Assembly: GCA_024697865.1 (NCBI GenBank)
Contig: JAILSC010000016.1
Location: forward strand, 1-64,000
Direction: 5' to 3'
DNA from: Candidatus Saccharimonadota bacterium
GTDB lineage: Bacteria; Patescibacteriota; Saccharimonadia; Saccharimonadales; Saccharimonadaceae
DNA: 64,000 bases
How positions within the stretch are numbered: position 1 is the first letter of the stretch; the number at the start of each line of letters is the position of its first letter. The notes beneath the pieces were generated by a model. It ran no database searches. It saw only the letters and a program-made list of their open reading frames with translations, and had not been told where the DNA came from. This document shows positions 9,669-18,727 of this stretch, one piece after another. A program made the translations under genes and the position numbers.

Positions 9669-10142
9669 ATGTATTACCAAGAAGAGGCGGACAAGAAAGA
9701 ACGCCGAAAAATTATCGCAGTTGCAACGATCTCCGTAGTAGTGATTTTGATTTTAATTGTGGCAATTATTGTTGTGGCCACCAAGAAATCCTCGCGGGAT
9801 GTGGCGACTGTAACTGAGACCACAACTGTAGAAGTTGCGGAAAACAACACCGAAGCCGAGGCTAAGGCTGAGGGCGAAGTGAAGGAAGAAGTCAAAGCCG
9901 AGGCTAAGGAAGAAGCTCAAAGCGAAACCAAGACTGAAGAAAAGCAGGAGGCTAAGACTAATGCAAGTCTTTCAACCGAAAGTACCGCTGAAGCAAAGAA
10001 TAAGACAACCGAGACTAGCACGGCTGGGTCTAACGACAAGATCCCAAGCACTGGTCCGGAAGAATTCTTGCCGATTGCCTTAATAGCTGGTGCGTTAGTA
10101 GCATATCTGTCTTCTCGCGCCATGGCCAAACGTGAGGCTTAA
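9669..10142 (+). CDS. cell-wall/membrane protein with acidic linker and LPxTG-like tail
   Basis: A protein of 157 aa with an AAGGAG ribosome binding site. An N-terminal membrane segment (IIAVATISVVVILILIVAII) is followed by about 85 residues of Glu/Lys/Ala-rich linker. The end carries IPSTGPEEF, a hydrophobic helix (LPIALIAGALVAYLSS) and a basic tail (RAMAKREA), the layout of a sortase-type sorting signal with Ile in place of Leu. It probably spans the envelope as a stalk. No sortase gene is in the window. Confidence 0.75.
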   Translation: MYYQEEADKKERRKIIAVATISVVVILILIVAIIVVATKKSSRDVATVTETTTVEVAENNTEAEAKAEGEVKEEVKAEAKEEAQSETKTEEKQEAKTNASLSTESTAEAKNKTTETSTAGSNDKIPSTGPEEFLPIALIAGALVAYLSSRAMAKREA

Positions 10143-10146
10143 ATCC

Positions 10147-10180
10147 AAAAGCGAGTTTGTTAACACAGACTCGCTTTTTT
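10147..10180 (+). terminator. terminator after 9669-10142
   Basis: AAAAGCGAGT/ACTCGCTTTTTT hairpin with a T run. Confidence 0.85.
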
Positions 10181-10193
10181 GATTTTATTATGC

Positions 10194-10199
10194 TATAAT
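10194..10199 (+). promoter_or_regulatory. -10 box of tRNA-Leu
   Basis: TGCTATAAT, 8 nt before the first tRNA base. Confidence 0.75.
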
Positions 10200-10207
10200 T
10201 GTGACAC

Positions 10208-10292
10208 GCCCGGGTGGTGGAATTGGTAGACACGTATGCCTTAGGAGCATATGCTTCACAGCGTGCAGGTTCAAGTCCTGTCCCGGGCACCA
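10208..10292 (+). tRNA. tRNA-Leu (anticodon UAG)
   Basis: Acceptor GCCCGGG/CCCGGGC, D-loop, anticodon loop CTTAGGA (TAG), long variable arm as expected for class II tRNA, T-arm GCAGGTTCAAGTCCTGT, and a genome-encoded CCA. Confidence 0.95.
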
Positions 10293-10302
10293 AGCCAAAT
10301 TA

Positions 10303-10325
10303 CCCCTCGAGAGGGGGATTTTTTG
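10303..10325 (+). terminator. terminator after tRNA-Leu
   Basis: CCCCTC-GA-GAGGGG followed by a T run. Confidence 0.8.
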
Positions 10326-10345
10326 TTGGATTTTATGAGCGATGC

Positions 10346-10351
10346 TATAAT
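10346..10351 (+). promoter_or_regulatory. -10 box of 10358 gene (leaderless)
   Basis: TGCTATAAT ends 6 nt before ATG 10358. Confidence 0.75.
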
Positions 10352-10357
10352 TTAGAT

Positions 10358-10726
10358 ATGGAGCAACGGATTTTAGCTTACGAAAAGTTTATTAAGAAAG
10401 CGGCTGGCGGGGAATTAAACGAAAAAGAACGCGAGCGGCTATCTAAATATCATTTTGAAATGATGGAAAGTCTCCAACATGAAAGATTATGTCATCTTTT
10501 AGTGATGCTGTTTTTCGTGTTATTTTCATTGGCGTTTATTCTGTTTGCGGCTTGGCTGACGGTTAACTACGGGCTGCTACTCGAAATGTTGCCGTTATAT
10601 ATTATGATTGGGATTTTGGCAGTTTTGACTGGATTTTACGTGAAACATTATTATTTCCTGGAAAATCATATTCAGAAATTATATGACTACACGGCAAAAT
10701 TAAGCGGCATAAAAGATGCGGATTGA
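10358..10726 (+). CDS. small membrane protein, two TM segments
   Basis: A protein of 122 aa. A cytoplasmic helix-forming N-terminus (residues 1-45, rich in Lys and Glu) precedes two hydrophobic segments (about 50-75 LLVMLFFVLFSLAFILFAAW and 82-103 LLEMLPLYIMIGILAVLTGF). The start is fixed by the -10 box 6 nt upstream; the longer frame from 10214 would run through the tRNA. The gene overlaps the AlkD-like gene by 11 nt. Family unknown. Confidence 0.75.
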   Translation: MEQRILAYEKFIKKAAGGELNEKERERLSKYHFEMMESLQHERLCHLLVMLFFVLFSLAFILFAAWLTVNYGLLLEMLPLYIMIGILAVLTGFYVKHYYFLENHIQKLYDYTAKLSGIKDAD

Positions 10727-11408
10727 AAATTACGAAGATCTGAAGGGGGAATTGGGGGCTAATGCGGAGGATGAGTATCGAGAGTTTTCGGCCAAATTAA
10801 CTTTGACTAAGCGGCCGTTTTTAGGAGTCAGAATCCCGAAATTACGCGAGATAGCTAGAGCTATTCCTTTGGACCGGAGTGAAGAATTCTTGCGGGCAGA
10901 GCCAGTGGCTTTTGAAGAAGTGGTGGTGAGGGGATTTTTAATTTGCCGGCTGCCATATCAGCAGATGCTAAAGTGGTTCGATTCACAAATAGATTATATT
11001 GACAATTGGAGCGCGTGCGACGTGTTCTGCTCGGGGCTCCGGCCAGTAATAAGGAAGCATCGGGTGGAGTTTCTAGATTTGAAAATCGAAAAGCTACTTA
11101 AAGATCCGCGAGAGTTTGCAATCCGGACAGGGCTAGTACTGCTAAAATGCAGTTATGTGGATTTTGATTATTTGGCGGTGATTTTTGACCGGGTAGACGA
11201 GTTGGCCGAGCGCGAAGAATACTATGTAAAAATGGCAATCGCTTGGCTGGTCTGTGAATGCTTTATTAAGTTCCCGGAAGAGACTTTTGGCTATTTGCGA
11301 GTGTCGCGACTACCGAAGTGGACTTTCAACAAGGCGATTTCCAAAATCTGCGATTCGTACCGGGTAGCGCCGGAAGTGAAAGAAATGTTAAGGAAACTAC
11401 GAAAGTAA
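10716..11408 (+). CDS. DNA alkylation repair protein, AlkD-like
   Basis: A HEAT-like repeat DNA glycosylase family protein of 230 aa. Diagnostic segments include EFSAKLTLTKRPFLGVRIP, a DNWSACDVFCSGL stretch and the MAIAWLVCECFIKFPEET helix. AlkD enzymes excise bulky cationic N3/N7-alkylpurines without base flipping. The specific activity here is inferred from family only. It overlaps the membrane protein upstream and is followed 14 nt later by a deaminase, giving a likely three-gene operon. Confidence 0.85.
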   Translation: MRIENYEDLKGELGANAEDEYREFSAKLTLTKRPFLGVRIPKLREIARAIPLDRSEEFLRAEPVAFEEVVVRGFLICRLPYQQMLKWFDSQIDYIDNWSACDVFCSGLRPVIRKHRVEFLDLKIEKLLKDPREFAIRTGLVLLKCSYVDFDYLAVIFDRVDELAEREEYYVKMAIAWLVCECFIKFPEETFGYLRVSRLPKWTFNKAISKICDSYRVAPEVKEMLRKLRK

Positions 11409-11422
11409 AAGAAAGGATTAAA

Positions 11423-11893
11423 ATGTATCAAAAAGAATTCATGGAAAAAGCAATTAGTGAGGCGCGGGAGGGAATTTACCATGGCGACGGTGGGCCGTTT
11501 GGCGCGGTGGTCGTGAAGGATGGCGAATTAGTTGCGGCGGGACATAATCGAGTACTCGCCAATAATGACTCAACCTGCCACGGCGAGATCGATGCGATAC
11601 GAAAAGCGGAGCAAAAGCTAGAAACTTTCGATCTGACGGGCTGCCAGTTGTATACTACTGGAGAACCTTGCTCGATGTGTCTAGCGGCGATTTTGTGGGC
11701 GAATATTGAAAAAGTTTATTACGGCTGCCGGCTAGAGGACGCCGAGAGGATTGGGTTCCGAGATAATAAATTTGATCAAATGATGGGGCGAAGAGCCGAA
11801 CTCCCGGAAGGATTCTTGGAAGAACGAGACCGGGAGGGATGCTTAGAATTATTTGCTGAATACGAACGGATAGAAGAAAAGACTAATTACTAG
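11423..11893 (+). CDS. cytidine/guanine deaminase family protein
   Basis: A zinc-dependent nucleoside/nucleobase deaminase of 156 aa. Zinc motifs are CHGEIDAI (H-x-E) and EPCSMCLAAI (PCxxC). The sequence GGPFGAVVVKDGELVA and the C-terminal length fit guanine deaminase (GuaD-like) better than tRNA adenosine deaminase, but the two cannot be separated with certainty here. The start ATG 11423 has the ribosome binding site GAAAGGA; the longer frame from 11318 lies inside the AlkD-like gene. Its stop shares the palindrome CTAG with the stop of the convergent LiaF-like gene. Confidence 0.88.
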   Translation: MYQKEFMEKAISEAREGIYHGDGGPFGAVVVKDGELVAAGHNRVLANNDSTCHGEIDAIRKAEQKLETFDLTGCQLYTTGEPCSMCLAAILWANIEKVYYGCRLEDAERIGFRDNKFDQMMGRRAELPEGFLEERDREGCLELFAEYERIEEKTNY

Positions 11894-12597
11894 TGTTTCT
11901 TAAATTCGGCGATAGAGACACCACCAAAACCGCCGGCGGCGTCTAGGTAAATGGTGTACTTACCTTTGGTGGAAGTGCTTTTGCGATCGTCGGAAATACC
12001 GCCAAAGATAAAGCCGGATTTAATTTTAATTTGAACGTCTTCCGGAACGATGATGTCGATTCCGCCAAAGAGGGCGAAAGCCTTAATTACGGTGTCTTTG
12101 GTGAATTTAGCGTTTCTAAGATCTAGCTCGACGCCGCCGAAAATCGCCGTGAGGTTGGAACCTTGGAAAGTTTCATTGTTGTAGGCGCGGTCATTACCAG
12201 AGAAAACGGCTATTTGAGAATCCATTTTCTTGTCGTCTTTTGATTCGTTGACTTTTTTCTCGACTTCTTTGGCGTTATCACTGTGGGCAATGCTTTTGAA
12301 AATAATAAAGATGCCAACCAGGATTAGGACTACGGCCAAAATAGCTTTCCAGGCGACTTCGTAGGAGAAGACGTCTTGGGCGGCGAGCAGGAGGAGGATA
12401 CCGGCGATGAGGAAGGCGAGGCTGGAGAATTTTTCTTTTTCGGTGATTAGGCCGATCACGCTCGGAACAATGATGAATAAGGTCCACCAGCCGTTAAAGA
12501 AGATGTTGATATCAAATAATCCGAGGGCATTCCCGCCAAAGATGACACCGAGGGCGATAATAGCAACGCCCCAAATGATTGGTTTGATGTGTTTCAT
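11890..12597 (-). CDS. LiaF-like transmembrane envelope-stress protein
   Basis: A protein of 235 aa. Four hydrophobic segments in the first 110 residues (IIWGVAIIALGVIFGGNALG; WWTLFIIVPSVIGLI; LAFLIAGILLLLAA; AILAVVLILVGIFIIF) are followed by a charged linker and a C-terminal beta-rich domain (AIFGGVELDLRNAKFTKD, FGGIDIIVPEDVQIKIKSG), which is the LiaF/VraT (DUF2154-type) architecture. Firmicute LiaF proteins modulate an envelope-stress sensor kinase; no kinase is nearby. The ribosome binding site is GGAG and TTATAAT sits about 28 nt upstream. Confidence 0.85.
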   Translation of the reverse strand: MKHIKPIIWGVAIIALGVIFGGNALGLFDINIFFNGWWTLFIIVPSVIGLITEKEKFSSLAFLIAGILLLLAAQDVFSYEVAWKAILAVVLILVGIFIIFKSIAHSDNAKEVEKKVNESKDDKKMDSQIAVFSGNDRAYNNETFQGSNLTAIFGGVELDLRNAKFTKDTVIKAFALFGGIDIIVPEDVQIKIKSGFIFGGISDDRKSTSTKGKYTIYLDAAGGFGGVSIAEFKKH

Positions 12598-12685
12598 GTT
12601 TTAAAAAACTCCGTTTAGTTAGGTTTATTATAACACAATACAAAACAGAATCTTTTTTTGTTTCGCCGAACATAAAAATTTAAAT

Positions 12686-12796
12686 TTGTGGGGCGGAATT
12701 ATTAACGTCGTAAACGGGACGTTCTACTTGAACGACAGCCCTGAATACGAATTTGGCGATGGCAAGACTGGTCAATGGAAGCGGCTTGAAATTTAA
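12686..12796 (+). CDS. possible small ORF or gene remnant
   Basis: The 250-bp gap before 12849 contains a frame reading LWGGIINVVNGTFYLNDS and then EFGDGKTGQWKRLEI before a stop. The composition looks protein-like, but no ATG, no RBS and no fitting promoter is present; TTG 12686 is the only candidate start. It could be the tail of a decayed gene. Confidence 0.25.
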   Translation: MWGGIINVVNGTFYLNDSPEYEFGDGKTGQWKRLEI

Positions 12797-12836
12797 AATT
12801 CGACGACCGAGTAGAGTATTCTTATTAAAAGTAATA

Positions 12837-12842
12837 TATAAT
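12837..12842 (+). promoter_or_regulatory. -10 box of 12849 gene (leaderless)
   Basis: TATAAT ends 6 nt before ATG 12849. Confidence 0.7.
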
Positions 12843-12848
12843 AAAACC

Positions 12849-13328
12849 ATGGACAAGTACATCAAACAAAGCATCGACTCACGGAAGAATGCTTTCAAAG
12901 CTAGCTTTGAGATCGATGCGGCAGCGCAGAAAAAGATTGGTGCGTTGTTTAACGAAATAGAAAAGCTGGGCGCAAAATGTAAAGACGTAGGCGAGTTCGA
13001 AGCAGAATTTGCCAAAAGCCCACTAAATCAAAAATACCTGGATTTATTTACTAAAATCGCTACCACTTCCACTGCAAAAGCCGCAGCGCCGAAAACTTCC
13101 AAAGCCGGCATCGCCAAAATGGTAGCCGGCGGCACAGCAGCCGGCATAGCTGAAAGCGCGATCGATCAAGCCGTTAACGAAGTCGTCCCAACCCGGGCCG
13201 CAGTCCACCAAAAAGTGTCCAACGAAATCCGCGGCGTTCCCGTCGTCGGCGACGCGATCGACATTGGCCAGAAAGCCAGCTACGCGGCGCACCTTGGCAA
13301 ACTATTCAAAAAACGCAAAAAGAAATAA
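12849..13328 (+). CDS. hypothetical protein with basic tail
   Basis: A protein of 159 aa with start MDKYIKQSIDSRKNAFKASF set by the leaderless promoter. The N-terminal 75 residues are helical and charged. An Ala/Gly-rich segment (IAKMVAGGTAAGIAESAID) could be a weak amphipathic or membrane-associated helix, and the C-terminus ends in a strongly basic KKRKKK tail. No family recognised. Confidence 0.7.
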   Translation: MDKYIKQSIDSRKNAFKASFEIDAAAQKKIGALFNEIEKLGAKCKDVGEFEAEFAKSPLNQKYLDLFTKIATTSTAKAAAPKTSKAGIAKMVAGGTAAGIAESAIDQAVNEVVPTRAAVHQKVSNEIRGVPVVGDAIDIGQKASYAAHLGKLFKKRKKK

Positions 13329-13353
13329 AATCTTCAAACTCGAATTTTTATGC

Positions 13354-13359
13354 TATAAT
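13354..13359 (+). promoter_or_regulatory. -10 box of the FAD oxidase gene
   Basis: TGCTATAAT with 10 nt to ATG 13370, giving a 5' UTR of only about 3-4 nt. Confidence 0.65.
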
Positions 13360-13369
13360 AATAAGCAGG

Positions 13370-14956
13370 ATGGGGAAAATTGCGAGGTATCTGAATCAAC
13401 TAACCGTGGGAAATGTTTTTGATAATCCAGAAATTCTAGAAAAATATGCCACGGATTATTCTGCCTTGAAGATTAAACCAAAATTCGTAGCTTTCCCAGA
13501 ATCTACCGACGATATCCGCAAGTTGATGCGGTTCTTCAACCAACTAGCCGCGAAAGATATTAAAGTCGCTATCACCCCACGCGGCGCTGGCCACGATACT
13601 GGCGGAGCAGCGCTGACTAACGGCATCATTATTTCAACTGAAAAATTAAATAAACTGCTCGAAATTGATCCCCGCGATAAATTAGTCCACGTCCAAGCCG
13701 GGATTACTCTACGTGAATTAAATACGGCTTTATCGGTATCAGGATTAACTATTCCAATTAACGCCGACGGCGATGAAACTATTGGTGGACTGATTTCTAA
13801 TTGCCCAGTAGATAGCTGTGCCGGTAAATATGGAGGTATCAAAGATTATATCGAGCGGATTGAGGTCGTCCTGACTAACGGCGATTGTTTACAAACCAAT
13901 CGCTACAAGAAATATACTATCGCTAAAAAGGCCGTAGAAAAAACCGCCGAGGGCATGATTTATCGCAAAATCGCCAAACTCACGCACGACCAACAAAACC
14001 TAATCGAAAAGTTAGCCAAGGACACTTACGAACTATCTGGCTATCACCATGTAACGGATGTATCGAAAAAGGAAACTATGGACTTGATGCCATTATTCTT
14101 TGGTGCGCAAGGTACACTAGGGATAATTTCGGAAGTAATTTTAAGAGCCGTGCCGATGAACAGCCGACCAATGCGAGTAGTGGCGACTTTTAAAGATATT
14201 AACGCGGCAACCATCTACATGAAGGAAGTCCAGCCAATGAATCCGGAGAAATTAGACCTTTATGATCTAAGGATTATTCGCGAGGCTCGCGAAACCGGCA
14301 AGAATTTAGACGGCGTAATTAAACGATTAGAAGAAGGCTTCGTGATTTATGCTTGTTTCTCCGAGCGGCCAGCTAGCCGACTTAAAAAAATCATCGCCAT
14401 GCGGGACAAGCTGCCGCGTTCGACTAAATTTATTTTCGAAAAACCCGAAACCCAAACTACTTTAGACGAGTTCGATAATTCACTAGTTAATTATCTAAGC
14501 TACATCAAAAAGGGTGAACGCGTGCCAATTCTGACCGATTTCTACTTGCCAGTAGATAATCTCGAACCGTTTTTGAAAGATTTGCAGATTCTAGGTGAGA
14601 AGCTAGAATTAGACCTGGCTTTGTATGGTTCCTTCGCTACCGGGATTTTCAGTCTGCGGCCGAAGTTCGACTTAGAAGCCGATGATTACCGCAAGAAAGT
14701 CACCACTTTCTTAAGAGCGGGCGCTTACATTATCGACCGCCAAGGCGGGAAATTAGCTGGTGGCACACCAGAGGGTCGGCTAAAAGCCGTAGTCACCAAT
14801 GCCGAAATACCAGAACCAGAACAGAAATTATACAACGACATCAAGCAAGTATTCGATCCTAACGGAATCCTAAATCCAGATGTGAAACTAGGCGCGGTAT
14901 CGAAGTTCACTTTGACCCATTTTAGAGATACCAATCAGCCCAAAATTATGTTATAA
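13370..14956 (+). CDS. FAD-linked oxidoreductase (GlcD/D-lactate dehydrogenase-like)
   Basis: A 528-aa flavoprotein of the FAD-binding PCMH superfamily. The FAD-binding signature PRGAGHDTGGAAL is near residue 70, INADGDETIGGLISNCPVDS near 130, and GAQGTLGIISEVILRAVP near 240. The C-terminal part (residues 275-520) matches the FAD-oxidase C domain ending in QVFDPNGILNPDVKLG. The family oxidises glycolate, D-lactate or similar 2-hydroxy acids; the substrate is not predictable. No Fe-S subunit is adjacent. Confidence 0.9.
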   Translation: MGKIARYLNQLTVGNVFDNPEILEKYATDYSALKIKPKFVAFPESTDDIRKLMRFFNQLAAKDIKVAITPRGAGHDTGGAALTNGIIISTEKLNKLLEIDPRDKLVHVQAGITLRELNTALSVSGLTIPINADGDETIGGLISNCPVDSCAGKYGGIKDYIERIEVVLTNGDCLQTNRYKKYTIAKKAVEKTAEGMIYRKIAKLTHDQQNLIEKLAKDTYELSGYHHVTDVSKKETMDLMPLFFGAQGTLGIISEVILRAVPMNSRPMRVVATFKDINAATIYMKEVQPMNPEKLDLYDLRIIREARETGKNLDGVIKRLEEGFVIYACFSERPASRLKKIIAMRDKLPRSTKFIFEKPETQTTLDEFDNSLVNYLSYIKKGERVPILTDFYLPVDNLEPFLKDLQILGEKLELDLALYGSFATGIFSLRPKFDLEADDYRKKVTTFLRAGAYIIDRQGGKLAGGTPEGRLKAVVTNAEIPEPEQKLYNDIKQVFDPNGILNPDVKLGAVSKFTLTHFRDTNQPKIML

Positions 14957-14976
14957 TATAATAAACAGGAGTTATT

Positions 14977-16254
14977 ATGAAAACTAAAGTAAAAAAGATA
15001 TCCGACTCTCGGGTAGAGATTACCGTGACCTTGGATAGTAAAGATCTGAAGCCGGCCCGCGAGGAGGCTTTGAAAAAATTAGCTAAAGAAATTAAAGTTG
15101 AAGGCTTCCGCAAAGGCAAAGTTCCAGCTGAAGTAGCCGCTAAATTTATTCCCGAAAACGACCTAAATGCCGAGACTATCGACTTGGCTGTACGCACTAC
15201 CGTAATGGATGCTTTTAAAGAAGCTTCCAAATCACCGCTGGCTGTACCTAGCATTAACGTGACTAAATATGTACCGGGTGAGTCAGCTGAATACACTGCT
15301 ACAGCCGACATTATTCCGGAAGTAAAACTCAGCGACTACAAGAAACTTGGCGTTAAGAAGCCAGAGACTAAAGTTGCCGCTAAAGATATCGATGAAGTAC
15401 TTTCCAACTTGGCTGGTTCTTTCGCCGATAAAAAAGTAGTGAAGCGTGCTGCTAAACTTGGCGACGAAGCGGTAATTGACTTCGTCGGCAAAAAAGACGG
15501 AGAGGCCTTCCAGGGCGGTTCGGCCAAAGATTACAAATTAGTGCTCGGCTCTAAGACTTTCATTCCTGGGTTCGAAGAGGGTATTGTTGGTCATGAAGTA
15601 GGTGACAAGTTTGATCTTAAATTGACATTTCCTAAAGATTATGGTGTAAAAGATTTAGCTGGGGCTAAGGTAGTGTTTGAAACTTTGCTCAAGCAAGTCA
15701 ACGAGGTTACTAAGCCGGCTATCGATGATGAACTAGCCAAGAAATGTGGTCCGTTCAAGACTTTGCAAGAATTAAAAGAAGACATCAAAAAGAATCTCGA
15801 AGCCCAGAACGAGCATCGCATAAGCGAGAAGTTTAAGGATGATTTAGTCCAGGCCTTGGTTAAAAAATCCTCGGTGCCTGCGCCAGAAATCCTAATCGAT
15901 GACCAGATGCGAATGATCCGCGACGATATTTCGCGCAATGCTACGGCTCAAGGCATGAAATTTGAAGATTTTCTCAAAGCCAACGGCGAAACTATGGAAC
16001 ACTGGGAGAAAGAAGCCCGCAAAATTGCCGAAATGCGCGTAAAAGGCTCTCTCGCTTTACAAACTTTGGCCGTAGAGAACAAAATCTCAGTTTCCGACGC
16101 AGAAGTAGAAGCTAAGATCAACGAACTAAAGGACGTTTATGGCAAGACTCCAGAAGCTCTAAAGAGCTTGAAAGACCCTAACGTCAAGATGGACATCCGT
16201 AACCGATTAATTATTGAAAAGACTTTAGACTTCCTGGTTAAAGCTAATTCATAA
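14977..16254 (+). CDS. tig: trigger factor (ribosome-bound chaperone)
   Basis: A protein of 425 aa. The N-terminal ribosome-binding domain has the signature KVEGFRKGKVPAEV. The FKBP-type PPIase domain (about 150-240; GDEAVIDFVGKKDG, GFEEGIVGHEVGD) and a helical C-terminal substrate cradle follow. It binds L23 at the exit tunnel and shields nascent chains. AGGAG lies 6 nt before the start. The next gene, a secreted hydrolase, begins 13 nt downstream, so the two may be co-transcribed. Confidence 0.96.
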   Translation: MKTKVKKISDSRVEITVTLDSKDLKPAREEALKKLAKEIKVEGFRKGKVPAEVAAKFIPENDLNAETIDLAVRTTVMDAFKEASKSPLAVPSINVTKYVPGESAEYTATADIIPEVKLSDYKKLGVKKPETKVAAKDIDEVLSNLAGSFADKKVVKRAAKLGDEAVIDFVGKKDGEAFQGGSAKDYKLVLGSKTFIPGFEEGIVGHEVGDKFDLKLTFPKDYGVKDLAGAKVVFETLLKQVNEVTKPAIDDELAKKCGPFKTLQELKEDIKKNLEAQNEHRISEKFKDDLVQALVKKSSVPAPEILIDDQMRMIRDDISRNATAQGMKFEDFLKANGETMEHWEKEARKIAEMRVKGSLALQTLAVENKISVSDAEVEAKINELKDVYGKTPEALKSLKDPNVKMDIRNRLIIEKTLDFLVKANS

Positions 16255-16267
16255 AAAGAGGTCATTA

Positions 16268-18727
16268 ATGGCTAAAACACTAAAAACACGAGGAATCATA
16301 GCAATCATGGCCAGCGTGTTTTTAGTGTTGACTTCTGTGGTTACTCCTCAAGTCGCCTACGCAAAACCGAACCTACGCACCGGCACTATTTCCGAAGAGC
16401 AGATGCAAGAATTTTCACAGAACAATATTCTTTATTATGACCCAACGGCTTGTCTAGAAAATAATGTCAGTAGCGTACCTCCCACTGGCGACCAAATCAC
16501 TTGGATCGGCGATTCTTATTCGGTGGGCGCCCACGCCATTATTGAAGAAAAATTCCCGGGTATTTCCTTCGGGGACGGAATCGAAAACGCTAACTCATAC
16601 ATTCAATCCAATAAGGGCGTTGGGGATAGATATGGTGGCGGTGAAGCTAATCCGCCCGCTTTGACTATTTTAAAACGCCTGGCTGATGCCGGCGAAATCA
16701 AGCCTTACCTCGTGATGGCGGTAGGCACTAACGCCGGTTGGGACGGAGAAGAAGTAGACGAATTTAACAATATCATGGCCGCCTATCCCGACACTAAAGT
16801 GGTTTTTGTTACAGCTAAGGCCAAGGCTCATTTAATGTCTGATGACAACGGGACCAATCAACGCCTGCGAGCTCTAACCAATAAATACGATAATTATTAT
16901 TTGGCGGATTGGGCGGTAGCTTATGACGATGCGTATTTTGCGAACAATAGTACCCACCCAGATGCCAATGGCGGCTACGAAAAATGGGTGGAAGTGATTT
17001 ACGAAGCGATGCCGAAATCAACGACCACTAGCGGCAGTCTATCTGGCACGGGGAATTTTGCTAAAATCCTTTCAGCAAAAAACGCCGATAAAAGTTTCTT
17101 TAACGGTAGCGGCGATGTGCCTAGTGCCCAGTGGTCCGATACGGATACTGAATCGATGAAACAATTACTCGAGACTTACGGCGATCTAGCTTACCAAACC
17201 GGCGAAGCAGTGGGTGCACCGTGGGTGGCAATCTTAGTTCAAATGCGTTACGAAGATCCGCTTTCGGCCTGTGGCCGTAATAACTTCTGGGGAAATGGCT
17301 GTCCTTCGGGTACCGGAGTGGGCGGCGCCTCTAAGCAAGGAAACAACTTAGGCGAAGGTTTCTCGATGTACGCCGATACTTTGACCAATGGTTATCACGA
17401 CCAAGCGTTAGGCGTAGCGGACCCGAAAACTTATCTCGAAAAAATCGGCCCAACTTGGGTACAAGGCAATCCTAATGGTCCAGGTTACGGCTCGATCGAG
17501 GCCATGAAAAAATCTGTAGATGCACTTGAAGCCTACATTAATTCATCGGAAGGCCAAGCCATCGTCAAGCAATTTGGCAATTATCACGGATCTTTAAATA
17601 GCATCTGTGACTGCGGTAGTATTGTAAAATCCGGGGGCAAATGGGAGAACGGCTGGCTAGTAGACGATTCGATTCAAGGGATTAAACAACAAGACGTGAA
17701 TGCGGCCCAAGATCTAGATGAGCCGGCAAACAACGTGGGAAGCTATATCACTGAAGATGGCAAGCCAAACAAAATTTTATTGCACACCACAGAGGGGGTC
17801 ACCAATGGCTATGACGCTTATCCGGCGGGCAATAAACACCCAGCTCATTTCATTGTCGATCTGAAGAAAAAAGAAGGCTATCAGAATTTCTCCATTAATC
17901 AGCCGGCATTAGCGATCAAAGATTACGACGCGGCAGGACCAGTGCAAATTGAAATTGTCGGATTTTCCAATCCTGGCAGTAACGGCTATACCGCCGAATA
18001 TGACGTAAGAAACTTTACCGATGAAGATTGGGATTATCTAGTTACTTTGCTGAGAGCTATTTCTGAACAAACTGGCATTCCGCTAACTTCCAAAGTGAAT
18101 TGGGGGCCACATACCGCTAGAATGAGTGCCCAAGAATTCATCGACTACGAAGGTATTTTAGGCCACATGCATGCACCGGCCAACGATCATAACGACCCGG
18201 GCGATATTTGGCAATACGTAGAGGCCGCAATTGATCGAAGCGGTGGCTATAATGAGTCCTGTACGGCCGGCGGCAACGGCGATGTAAACGCTACAGCGAT
18301 TAAACTAGCTTGGCCGGCTAGCGAATATGGCAAACACAGCTGGAGCGATCCTAACCCAGCTTATGCTCAGGCCTTGATTGATACCGGCGTCAACCATTTG
18401 GGCGATGCCTGTTCGATGGCGGGTGGCAGCTGTGACGCTTTCGTCACTACGGTGATGCGTTATTCGGGTGCAGATCCAGATTTCTATTGCTGCGGAATTA
18501 CTGGTGGAACTACCCTCAATTACATTGTGAGTTCCGGTAAATATACCGAAGTAAAGAACGGCTTAGGCAATCTACAACCGGGCGATATCCGGATCGGCCC
18601 GAACCATATTGAACTATACGTAGAAATTAACGGTGAACCTTATATTGCGGCAGCTTCACACTGTGAACGCTCCGGCGATATTGGCAATTATTACGATAAC
18701 GATTTTAAGGTGTATAGGATTAAATAA
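16268..18727 (+). CDS. secreted four-domain peptidoglycan hydrolase
   Basis: A protein of 819 aa with a signal peptide (GIIAIMASVFLVLTSVVTPQVAYA). Domain 1 (about 75-250) is SGNH-hydrolase-like, with WIGDSYSVGA and the TxHP motif STHPDANGG. Domain 2 (about 310-440) resembles a glucosaminidase (GAPWVAILVQMRYEDPLS, NNFWGNGCPSG). Domain 3 (about 500-650) is an Amidase_2-type N-acetylmuramoyl-alanine amidase with LLHTTEG and GHMHAPANDHNDPGD as zinc-site candidates. Domain 4 (about 690-819) is CHAP/NlpC-like, with GGSCDAFVTTVMRY and GPNHIELYVE. It probably remodels its own wall or attacks that of its bacterial host. The following gene starts on the overlapping TAATG. Confidence 0.88.
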   Translation: MAKTLKTRGIIAIMASVFLVLTSVVTPQVAYAKPNLRTGTISEEQMQEFSQNNILYYDPTACLENNVSSVPPTGDQITWIGDSYSVGAHAIIEEKFPGISFGDGIENANSYIQSNKGVGDRYGGGEANPPALTILKRLADAGEIKPYLVMAVGTNAGWDGEEVDEFNNIMAAYPDTKVVFVTAKAKAHLMSDDNGTNQRLRALTNKYDNYYLADWAVAYDDAYFANNSTHPDANGGYEKWVEVIYEAMPKSTTTSGSLSGTGNFAKILSAKNADKSFFNGSGDVPSAQWSDTDTESMKQLLETYGDLAYQTGEAVGAPWVAILVQMRYEDPLSACGRNNFWGNGCPSGTGVGGASKQGNNLGEGFSMYADTLTNGYHDQALGVADPKTYLEKIGPTWVQGNPNGPGYGSIEAMKKSVDALEAYINSSEGQAIVKQFGNYHGSLNSICDCGSIVKSGGKWENGWLVDDSIQGIKQQDVNAAQDLDEPANNVGSYITEDGKPNKILLHTTEGVTNGYDAYPAGNKHPAHFIVDLKKKEGYQNFSINQPALAIKDYDAAGPVQIEIVGFSNPGSNGYTAEYDVRNFTDEDWDYLVTLLRAISEQTGIPLTSKVNWGPHTARMSAQEFIDYEGILGHMHAPANDHNDPGDIWQYVEAAIDRSGGYNESCTAGGNGDVNATAIKLAWPASEYGKHSWSDPNPAYAQALIDTGVNHLGDACSMAGGSCDAFVTTVMRYSGADPDFYCCGITGGTTLNYIVSSGKYTEVKNGLGNLQPGDIRIGPNHIELYVEINGEPYIAAASHCERSGDIGNYYDNDFKVYRIK

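Noticed and set aside
10030..10293. Minus-strand ORF over tRNA-Leu
   Set aside because: It overlaps the tRNA, a terminator and the sorting-signal gene, and has no RBS.
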